Part shown: in pieces, positions 1 through 6,818 of the stretch | Position numbering within the stretch: position 1 is the first letter of the stretch | Layout: every line of letters starts with the position of its first letter | From: JAPLJU01 sp964547985 | GTDB taxonomy: Bacteria; Desulfobacterota; Syntrophia; Syntrophales; UBA2192 | Assembly (NCBI GenBank): GCA_964547985.1 | Contig: CAZJPV010000005.1 | Span: 12,073-76,072, forward strand | Direction: 5' to 3' | DNA length: 64,000 bases | Position numbers and translations under genes: made by a program | Notes under the pieces: model-generated | The model's database searches: none | Seen by the model: only the letters and a program-made list of their open reading frames with translations | What the model was told of the DNA's origin: nothing

Positions 1-38
1 ATATTTCGGTTCAGATAAGGCAAGGCATCTTGTGAAAA

Positions 39-62
39 CCCGGCACCCCGGAGGGTGCCGGG
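39..62 (-). terminator. Rho-independent terminator of the cytochrome-rhodanese operon
   Basis: A 10-bp GC-rich inverted repeat (CCCGGCACCC / GGGTGCCGGG) with a four-base loop is followed, on the minus strand, by TTTTC. It lies 27 bp past the rhodanese stop, so it most likely ends the minus-strand operon. Confidence 0.75.
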
Positions 63-88
63 ATCTGATCAGAACAGGTCAAACAGGC

Positions 89-973
89 TCAGGGCTCTGA
101 GGGTGCGTTGGGGTCCGCCAGCCACTCCATGGAGGAACCGTCATAGACCTTTACGTTTTTGTAGCCCAGCAGGTCGGCGAGGGCCAGCCACCAGGTCGTG
201 CAGATCTTGCCGGTGTCGCAGTAGGTGATGATCTCGCGGTTGAGATCGGCGCCCGCGATGGGCTTGGCGATGGCCTCGATCTCCGCCTTGCTCTTGTAGG
301 TGCCGTCCGCGTTGTAGAGCAGGCCGGGCGGCAGGTTCACGGCACCCTTGATGCGGCCCGTCCTGGGCACGAAGTCGAGCTTCTTCTCGCCCTTGTAGAA
401 CTCCGGTGCCCGGACATCGACGAGCAGGGCCTTGCCCAGGGCACCCGTGACGTAGGCCTTGTTCACGAGGAACTGCTTGTTGAACTTGCCCCGGTAGGTC
501 TTTGCCCTGGGCTTCACGGCGTCCTTCGAGAGGGCCTTCTTTTCCGCGGCCCATTTTTCAATGCCTCCGCTCAGGACGGCCACGTTCTCCACGCCGGCGT
601 ACCTCAGGGTCCAGGCGACCCGTGTCGCGTCCGTGCGCAACGGGATGGTCTCGTTCTTGGAGACCACGACGACGGCCGTGGTGGGCTCGATGCCCGCCGA
701 CGACAGGATGTCACGCAGGTCGTCATCGGACGGCAGCTCGTTGAGAAGAACACCCTTCTTGATGCCCCAGACGCCGTAAAAGACGTTGATGGCCCCGGGG
801 ATGTGGCCGGCGCTGTACTCTTCCACCTTCCGGACATCGAGGACCGTAACCTTGGAGAGATTGGCCTGGAGCCACTCCGTGGTGACGATCGGTTCTCCCG
901 CGAATGCCGCCGCCGGCAGCAGCAGAACAACGGCCAGCAGACCTACCATGACTTTCATTTTCGCTGTAACCAT
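89..973 (-). CDS. Exported double-domain rhodanese (thiosulfate sulfurtransferase-like)
   Basis: A 294-residue protein with a Sec-type signal peptide (about residues 1-25, ending near AFAG) followed by two rhodanese domains (about 30-145 and 165-285). Such enzymes transfer sulfane sulfur through a cysteine persulfide. The C-terminal domain keeps the active-site cysteine in ITYCDTGKICTTWW (C252). The N-terminal domain has VVVVSKNETIP at the equivalent place and no cysteine, the usual arrangement for two-domain rhodaneses of the SseA type. The signal peptide puts it in the periplasm. It starts 16 bp after the multiheme cytochrome stop and is therefore cotranscribed with it. That pairing suggests oxidation or reduction of sulfur (or selenium) oxyanions or sulfane sulfur outside the cytoplasm. 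Rhodaneses also occur next to cytochromes in selenite/tellurite reduction operons of Geobacter (ExtH), a possible but unproven parallel. Confidence 0.9.
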   Translation of the reverse strand: MVTAKMKVMVGLLAVVLLLPAAAFAGEPIVTTEWLQANLSKVTVLDVRKVEEYSAGHIPGAINVFYGVWGIKKGVLLNELPSDDDLRDILSSAGIEPTTAVVVVSKNETIPLRTDATRVAWTLRYAGVENVAVLSGGIEKWAAEKKALSKDAVKPRAKTYRGKFNKQFLVNKAYVTGALGKALLVDVRAPEFYKGEKKLDFVPRTGRIKGAVNLPPGLLYNADGTYKSKAEIEAIAKPIAGADLNREIITYCDTGKICTTWWLALADLLGYKNVKVYDGSSMEWLADPNAPSEP

Positions 974-989
974 ACAAACCTCCTTTTAT

Positions 990-2242
990 TTATTTGTTGA
1001 TGGGTATGGGCTTTGGTTTATTGATCAGCTCCAGGTTCACCCTTGAGCTGTCCTTCAGGAGGGTTTCCATGGTGAGGAATCCCTTCCTGTCTTCGTGACA
1101 GTTATCGCAGTTGCGGGTCCTTTCCGTCCGCTTCCGGATGTTGTGGATCGGGGCGTCCCAGTAGTTCGGGAGGGCGTCGAAGTTTGCCTGCTGGATTCCC
1201 GCGGGCTTGAAGGTGTCGCGCACCGTGGGGATGATGCGCAGGGTCGTGATGGTCCTGTGATTTCTCGGGCTCGTCCCCAGGAAGAAACCCGGCTTCGCCT
1301 CGGAGTGCCCGTTGTGGCAGTTGTAGCACTGCCGGTATTCGCCGGCCGAGTGGCAGCTGAAGCAGCTGGCCGTCTGACTGTGCTTGAGGTGGGCCACGCG
1401 GGCCGTCAGTTTCGCCTCCCTGCCGCGCTCGTGGCAGTCGGTACAGCGCGGCCGGTCGCGGACCTCCTCCTTGAGAGCGTAATCCCTGCCGTCACCGTGG
1501 AGCTCGTCCATGGTGTGGCAGTCCATGCACAGCATGCCCTTCTGGTAGTGGACGTCGGCGTTTCCACCGTATTCGCCCGTGTACTCGGGGTAGACGCGTC
1601 CGCCGTGACAGTAAGCGCAGGTCTTGCCCTCGTCTTTTCGCACGAACTTGTGTTTGTTGATGAGACCCAGGCTCACCCCGGCGATAGCCGGTGACTTCAC
1701 GTGGCAGTCTCCGCAGGAGGCATGACAGGCGTTGCAGGACTTTCGGAAGACCGTATCGTCGAAGATTTTTGCCTCTTCGACGGACATCCTTTTGATCACG
1801 CGGTTGCGCTGGCCGATGGTCGTATAATGAAGGGATTTTTTATAGTTCGCGGCGACCTCCTCGTGGCACTCACCGCAGACGGCCAGGTCACTGGAGGGGC
1901 GCTTCACCATCCCCTGGTGGGCGGCGTCCTTGTCATCCGCCTTTTCGTTTCCCTTGTGACAGTACAGGCAGCCCTTCTCGAAGTGATGGTCCGTTTCGAC
2001 GAGTTTATGTCGACGAGGAACGTCAGGTGGAAGGTCTCCGCCTTGACCGGCGGAGGCGCCCCTGCTCACCCCTCTGCCTCGCCCACGGGCATGACGAAGG
2101 GCTTGCAGGTCTTCTTGAGCATGGACTCGTCGGTGTGACAGGTCACGCAGCTGCTGGGGTTATTGGCGGTGCTCGACACGGCCACGAACAGGCACCAGGA
2201 CAGGAGACCAGCGATGACCGGAATGATGAGCCGTGCCTTCAT
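990..2242 (-). CDS. Undecaheme cytochrome c, probable selenoprotein, with an in-frame UGA and a -1 frame change
   Basis: Reading from the ATG at 2242 gives a signal peptide (residues 1-26), one heme motif CVTCH (32-36), then UGA as codon 59 (2068-2066). After UGA the same frame stays coding-like (19 codons, 17 ending in G or C) up to FHLTFLVD at 2009. There the reading must slip by -1 to continue as HKLVETDHHFEKGC and on to the stop at 990. The remainder carries ten more CxxCH motifs (CLYCH, CGECH, CNACH, CGDCH, CAYCH, CMDCH, CTDCH, CFSCH, CYNCH, CDNCH), so eleven hemes in all in a periplasmic electron carrier of roughly 415 residues. The UGA is followed at 17 nt by a perfect 7-bp hairpin with loop GGUCAA, which fits a bacterial SECIS, so the UGA is probably selenocysteine. 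The frame change looks like a one-base deletion (sequencing error or recent mutation). The alternative is translation from a GTG at 2069, but that stretch has poor codon usage and no signal peptide. Confidence 0.75.
2036..2068 (-). promoter_or_regulatory. Candidate bacterial SECIS element in the cytochrome gene
   Basis: On the minus strand the UGA (2068-2066) is followed by 17 nt and then loop GGUCAA (2048-2043), enclosed by the perfect stem CUCCGCC / GGCGGAG (2055-2049 and 2042-2036). A stem-loop with G at the start of the apical loop, 16-37 nt after UGA, is the known bacterial SECIS pattern bound by SelB. The GGUC loop also resembles that of E. coli fdhF. The same GGUCA loop recurs after the UGA in the rhodanese gene at 11560. 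Confidence 0.65.
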
Positions 2243-2334
2243 GCGTCCTCATGCAGGAAAAAATTTGTGCCTATTTCAGCGTAGAAGAAAGATTTTTCAA
2301 CCACCCGGGGTCGGTGGACCAGGGGTTCGCCTTG

Positions 2335-2856
2335 CTACATTTTCTTCACGCTCAGGTTGACGGTGCCCGTGTTCGAGGTGCCGGAAAGGGGCTTTCCCTT
2401 TGCGTCCGTGAGGGGTTTGTCTTCCAGCGTAGTCAGGGTGGCCGTCACGGATTTCTGCCCCGATTCGTCATAGCGGACCATGAAGGTCCGCACCCATTTT
2501 TCTCCGGGCTTGATCGCCTGGACCCGGTAGAACCGGGGCTCCGACTTTCTACCCGAGTCCACGTATTTGAGCCGGATGGGCTCGGATTTTTCCCTGCCGC
2601 AGTTCTCCACGGTCACGATGACGTTAATCCGCTTGCCGGGCCGCATCACGTGCGGACCCGGTCCCTCCAGGTTCAGTTTCTTTTCACTCTCCTGTATGAA
2701 GAATGGTCCGACCTTGACCTTGAGCTTGTTGCTCTCGGGACCCTCCCCGGCAGCGATAACATGTGCGACCATACCGAAGAGAAAGACCCCGGCCAGCATC
2801 AAGACGAGAAGAACTCTTCGCAAGACGCCTCTCCCGGGTGCGAGGTTTGTGGTCAT
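2335..2856 (-). CDS. Secreted beta-sandwich (CARDB-like) protein of unknown function
   Basis: About 173 residues from the ATG at 2856; a TTG at 2886 could extend it by ten residues. A hydrophobic segment (VLLVLMLAGVFLFGMVAHVIA) acts as signal peptide. The mature part reads VENCGREKSEPIRLKYV...KPGEKWVRTF...VTATLTT, the alternating pattern of a CARDB/DUF11-like immunoglobulin fold, in which extracytoplasmic proteins carry conserved turns such as KPGEK. No catalytic motif is visible. It ends about 90 bp upstream of the cytochrome ATG on the same strand, so it may be the first gene of the cytochrome-rhodanese operon and could serve as a docking or scaffolding partner. The fold is inferred from pattern only. 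Confidence 0.6.
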   Translation of the reverse strand: MTTNLAPGRGVLRRVLLVLMLAGVFLFGMVAHVIAAGEGPESNKLKVKVGPFFIQESEKKLNLEGPGPHVMRPGKRINVIVTVENCGREKSEPIRLKYVDSGRKSEPRFYRVQAIKPGEKWVRTFMVRYDESGQKSVTATLTTLEDKPLTDAKGKPLSGTSNTGTVNLSVKKM

Positions 2857-2924
2857 CAATTTACAGAAAATGGTCGGGTTAGTCAATAGTATGATAATAG
2901 TGTTTCATCCCTTTTCATCGTCGG

Positions 2925-3776
2925 TTATGCCTTTGCCCAGCATTCGATCGCCTTCGGCGCCAGGGCGCGCCCCTGTTCATAGCCTTCCTGAAGGGCGCGA
3001 CGGTTCTGGCTGAACCTTGAGACGCGGAAGTTCTGAGGCGGGCATATTTCAATGACTGACACGCCCTCCGGCGGTTTTCGGATGAGGGCTACCGATTCAT
3101 TGTAACGCTGTGCCCGTTTTGCCATCGTCTCCTGCAGCATGGGGCAGCGCCTTATATACCAGCGCATGATGAGTTCAAAGGGGCCGTTTCGCTTCAGGTA
3201 ATCTCGGTGCTGCGAACGGATAACCATTATGCGGCGGGCGCCGCGCCGGATGGCCTCACTGACGGGGAGGGAGTCGGCCACGCCCCCGTCCGTCATCGGA
3301 CGACCGTCGACGAAGGGGTAACCCCTGTAAAAGAGCGGTATGGAGCTGGAAGCCTTCAGGACGTGCTCGAGATCGCCGGCGCTCGTAAGCTTGTAGATTG
3401 CTTCTCCCGTCTGCACGTCGGTCAGAACCGCTATAAAGGGTTTCCCCCTGGAATAAATCGTTGCAAGGTCAAGACGGATTTCCCTGATGGTGGTCTCCCA
3501 GAGCCAGTCGAGGTCCATGAGGTGGCCGCCGCGGAGAAACCTGGGTATGCTGAGAAACTGCGGTTGCAGGGAGTAGTCCAGGTAGATCTTCCTGTTTCGC
3601 CCGATCATTTCGGCGAGATACGCCGCAAGGTTGGAGGCGCCCGATGAGACGCCGAAGAAAAGGTCGAAAGGGTTGAATCGCGCTTCCAGAAAGCCGTCCA
3701 GAAGCCCCGTGGAGAAGACCCCCCTGAGCGCGCCCCCTTCGACTACAAGAGCTGTGTTGGGTGATGGATGACTCAA
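2925..3776 (-). CDS. Patatin-like phospholipase
   Basis: A 283-residue patatin-family serine hydrolase, probably a lysophospholipase or acyl hydrolase. The oxyanion-hole glycine motif GGALRG (residues 14-19), the nucleophile elbow GVSSG (42-46, Ser44) and the catalytic aspartate in TDGGVADS form the Ser-Asp dyad typical of the family. The length and the C-terminal pattern resemble E. coli YjjU. No signal peptide is seen, so it is probably cytoplasmic. The start is a TTG at 3776 with GGAG eight bases upstream; no better ATG keeps the GGALRG motif. The gene is separated from the upstream divergent gene and appears monocistronic. Confidence 0.9.
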   Translation of the reverse strand: MSHPSPNTALVVEGGALRGVFSTGLLDGFLEARFNPFDLFFGVSSGASNLAAYLAEMIGRNRKIYLDYSLQPQFLSIPRFLRGGHLMDLDWLWETTIREIRLDLATIYSRGKPFIAVLTDVQTGEAIYKLTSAGDLEHVLKASSSIPLFYRGYPFVDGRPMTDGGVADSLPVSEAIRRGARRIMVIRSQHRDYLKRNGPFELIMRWYIRRCPMLQETMAKRAQRYNESVALIRKPPEGVSVIEICPPQNFRVSRFSQNRRALQEGYEQGRALAPKAIECWAKA

Positions 3777-4032
3777 TTGCCCGGCTCCAGGACATCCAGG
3801 GCCACCATGTGGCGGACCTCAGTCACAATGATGTGTCTTTTATCACATTTTGAGCCGGGATGCCTTTGAAAGGGGCCGTCAATGCCACCCTCTTATGACC
3901 CGCCGAAATCCATTGGCTTTTCGCCGTAATCCCTGATAAATAGACCCAAATCAATCATCTGCCCGGCAGTGAAGAGAGACGCGCGGATATTCGGCTGCCG
4001 GAGCAAAAAAGCGAAATGGAGAGGGGTAGAGT

Positions 4033-4464
4033 ATGGGATCGAAACAGAAAAAGACGCAACTGGGGCGGAAGGAATATTTCGAACGGAAGCTGAAAGAGCG
4101 CCTGTCTTTCCTGTCTGAGAAGAAGACCGAACCTGCTGAAATCGAGAAGGACCCCCGTGCCAAGAACCTGCGCGCCAATATCCGGGCCGTTGATGCAAGA
4201 CTGCAGGCGATAGCCAAGATCGAACAGCGGACGGCGGAAATGGCGAAGGCCAAGACGGAAAAGGCCGCGGCCGCCCTGAAGGCCAAGGAAGCAGGCGAAG
4301 AAAAGGAGAAGAAAGAAAAGGGAAAGGAAAAGAAGGAGAAGGGAGCAGAAAAGAAAGAAAAGAAAGAGAAGAAGGAGAAGGAGCCCAAGGCCCCGGAAGA
4401 AGGGAAGGAACAAAAGAAAAAGGAAAAGAAAGAGGTAAAGGAAGAAAAGGGGGAAAAGGAATAA
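4033..4464 (+). CDS. Lys/Glu-rich charged helical protein
   Basis: 143 residues. The N-terminal two thirds (to about residue 85) look like an ordinary helical protein with a coiled coil (NLRANIRAVDARLQAIAKIE). The C-terminal 55 residues are almost pure Lys and Glu in EKKEK-type repeats, which usually form a rigid single alpha-helix or a disordered tail. No signal peptide or catalytic motif is present and the family is not recognised. The tail is encoded by a near-pure purine tract on the plus strand (4297-4383 has a single pyrimidine). It precedes a small membrane protein by about 50 bp. Confidence 0.6.
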   Translation: MGSKQKKTQLGRKEYFERKLKERLSFLSEKKTEPAEIEKDPRAKNLRANIRAVDARLQAIAKIEQRTAEMAKAKTEKAAAALKAKEAGEEKEKKEKGKEKKEKGAEKKEKKEKKEKEPKAPEEGKEQKKKEKKEVKEEKGEKE

Positions 4465-4511
4465 CCCGAGTCTAACTGGCGGACCGCTTTGAATTTTGAG
4501 CTTTAAAGTAT

Positions 4512-4913
4512 GTGCGGTTGAGTTTTGGGGGTTCTCAATCTGTGGTCAATGAAAGGGGGGTCCTATACGAAATCCCGCTGATGCTTCTGGCGTACGGCGT
4601 GCTTTGCGCGGCTGCGATCCCCTGGCTTCATCGTTCTGTCACCGTGCATCCGACACTCATCCTCATCCCCTTCCTGCTGATCGGTCTGGGTGTGGCCTGT
4701 TTCCTCGGCAGGGCCATCAGCATCCCGAGGGTTTACGTGCTTGGAGCCCCCTCGTGCTTCTGGGTTTTTATCCTGTTATCATTCCTCACGCTGCCTCTCA
4801 TGTCGATCTACATTGCTCCGTGGTTCAACACGGCAATGCTCCTGGGGCAGACGTACCTGTCGTTTCGTGCCGACCTGTGGTTCGCAGAAAGAGAATATCA
4901 TAAGAAGAAATAG
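4512..4913 (+). CDS. Small integral membrane protein
   Basis: Up to 133 residues from a GTG; an ATG at 4581 would begin just inside the first helix and is the main alternative. Four hydrophobic segments are visible, beginning LMLLAYGVLCAAAIPWL, TLILIPFLLIGLGVACFL, FWVFILLSFLTLPLMSIYI and FNTAMLLGQTYLSF, ending in a positively charged tail (EYHKKK) that is probably cytoplasmic. No family is recognised. It stops 40 bp before the PDZ-TPR gene and probably shares its transcript. Confidence 0.55.
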   Translation: MRLSFGGSQSVVNERGVLYEIPLMLLAYGVLCAAAIPWLHRSVTVHPTLILIPFLLIGLGVACFLGRAISIPRVYVLGAPSCFWVFILLSFLTLPLMSIYIAPWFNTAMLLGQTYLSFRADLWFAEREYHKKK

Positions 4914-4953
4914 AAAACCCCCCTATGACCCTTTGCCTTTGACGGAGGCCCTT

Positions 4954-6747
4954 ATGTTGAAGCATTTGATAAGCCTGATCGCTCTGGCGACCATGTTGGC
5001 ATTTACATACGCAGAAGCGGCATGGATCGGTATCGAAATAAGGGACAAAAGGTCCGATGACGGGAAATTACAGGGAATCGAGGTGGTTGACGTCGATCAG
5101 CGCGGGCCCGCCGCCCAGGCGGGCTTGAGAAAGGGAGACGTCATCGTATTCGTGGATGGAAGGATTGCGGGGTCTACCGAGTCCTTCGTGAAGATGGCCG
5201 CGGACGCGCCGAAAGGTCAATTGCTTCATGTGACGGTGTTGAGAAACGGCGAGAGGGTCAACCATAAAATCACCCTCGCCGAGACACCGAAGTGGCTCAC
5301 ATATGTCCGAAAAGGCCGAGAACAGGCCGCAAAGCAAAACTTTGACGAGGCCGAAAGATCTTTCACAAAGAGCATCGAGATCGACCCCGGGATTGAAGAG
5401 GCCTATTTCGGAAGGGCCGGTGTTTATATGAACAAAAAACAGTATGACGCGGCCATTGCTGATTACACGAAGTACATTGAACGCAGGCCTTCCAGCTGGG
5501 ATGGTTACGGCAATCGCGGGATGGCTTACGAAAGAAAGGGTCAGAGGGATGATGCGATTCGTGATTACACGAAAGCGATCGATTTAAAACCAAATGCTCC
5601 CTACTCGGCCAAGATCCGTTGCGACCGCGGCCATCTCTTCTACGAGCAGGGTGCCTACGACCGCGCCATCGAGGACTTCAACAATGCCCTCAAAATTGAC
5701 CCGAAATATACCCCTGCCTACGAAATGCGCGGGAACGCCTATGCGAAAAAGAAAGATTGGTCCCGCGCGAAGGCCGACCACGAAACGGCGGCGAAGCTCT
5801 ACCTCGACCAGGGGGTCCAGCTTGCCAAAAAGGGGAATCACGACGGCGCCATACGTTTCTTCGGAATGGGTATCCGGCTCGACACGTCGCATACCGCCTC
5901 TCTTTACTACAACAGGGGTCTTGTCCAGGAGCAGAAAGGGGACTACCAACGGTCCGTCGCCGATTACACGGCGGCCATACAGAAAAACCCCTCGTATACC
6001 GATGCTTACCGGAGGCGGGGCACCCTGTATGCCGAAAAAATGGGCGATAAGGCAAAGGCTAACCACGACTGGGAAAAGGCCACGAGCCTCGAAAGCGCAG
6101 GGACGGGAAGCCGGGCGACGACAGGGCTGGTCTGTCCGTCGCCGATTTTCGGGAAGCTCCTCTGGAGCGGAAACACACCTAGGTGCCTGGAAGGCTTCGC
6201 ACTGATCCCCGGCTGGCGGTTCAAGCAGGAAAGCACCCCCTGGGTCTGCGCGAAGTGCACCCCGAACTGTATTTTTGTAGAGGAACCGGACAGAACCTAC
6301 ATCTGCGCGAGTACCTCCGCAGGCGGCCGTGCGGCGGCCGGCTCAGCGGCGAGCCGTTCCGGTGGCGATTCGCTCCTGGGCGAGACATGGGACCCCTCCG
6401 ACAAGAAGTCGAAAGGGGTAACGGGCGGTATGGAGGGCGCACCCCGCTCGGAGAGCGAAGTCCGTCAGGCGCTCGAAAACATGGGCTTCAGAGTCGTACA
6501 GCCGGGGACGATCGGGGCTTTCGATGGATACTGGATCGAGATTGCGGATCCCGCGAAAACGGCCCGCTTCGGCTTCAGCGAGAGGAGACAGGCGCGAGCC
6601 ACGGCAAAAGGGCAGGAAACAACCTCGACAATCGGCTGCTGGACGGAACGGAAGGGAGAGCAGTTTATCATCTGGATTGACGGGCGCGATGTCAGCATCC
6701 GTGACGAATCAAAACTTCCGCCCTGGGTGAAACTCTATTCGAAATAA
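4954..6747 (+). CDS. Exported PDZ-TPR repeat protein
   Basis: 597 residues from ATG 4954. Upstream codons in the same frame lack a signal sequence and overlap the preceding gene, so they are rejected. A signal peptide (MLKHLISLIALATMLAFTYAEA) is followed by a PDZ domain (about 20-110, with AQAGLRKGDVIVFVDG) and then at least seven tetratricopeptide repeats (about 115-400, with YFGRAGVYM, YGNRGMAYERKG and YEMRGNAYAKK). A C-terminal part of about 190 residues contains paired cysteines (CAKCTPNC) and a second compact domain near 500-590. PDZ and TPR modules bind peptides and proteins, so this is likely a periplasmic scaffold or chaperone-like protein. It converges with the two secreted proteins on the minus strand. 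Partner proteins cannot be named from sequence. Confidence 0.8.
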   Translation: MLKHLISLIALATMLAFTYAEAAWIGIEIRDKRSDDGKLQGIEVVDVDQRGPAAQAGLRKGDVIVFVDGRIAGSTESFVKMAADAPKGQLLHVTVLRNGERVNHKITLAETPKWLTYVRKGREQAAKQNFDEAERSFTKSIEIDPGIEEAYFGRAGVYMNKKQYDAAIADYTKYIERRPSSWDGYGNRGMAYERKGQRDDAIRDYTKAIDLKPNAPYSAKIRCDRGHLFYEQGAYDRAIEDFNNALKIDPKYTPAYEMRGNAYAKKKDWSRAKADHETAAKLYLDQGVQLAKKGNHDGAIRFFGMGIRLDTSHTASLYYNRGLVQEQKGDYQRSVADYTAAIQKNPSYTDAYRRRGTLYAEKMGDKAKANHDWEKATSLESAGTGSRATTGLVCPSPIFGKLLWSGNTPRCLEGFALIPGWRFKQESTPWVCAKCTPNCIFVEEPDRTYICASTSAGGRAAAGSAASRSGGDSLLGETWDPSDKKSKGVTGGMEGAPRSESEVRQALENMGFRVVQPGTIGAFDGYWIEIADPAKTARFGFSERRQARATAKGQETTSTIGCWTERKGEQFIIWIDGRDVSIRDESKLPPWVKLYSK

Positions 6748-6818
6748 TCCGCCGCGGGCCAAGGGCTGTCTCCGAAATAGTCCGCAGTACAATACCCGCG
6801 ATGTCTGCAGCGATAAGA

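Noticed and set aside
3951..4413. Phe/Leu/Ser-rich frames opposite the Lys/Glu-rich gene
   Set aside because: They are the antisense of the purine tract, not true membrane proteins.
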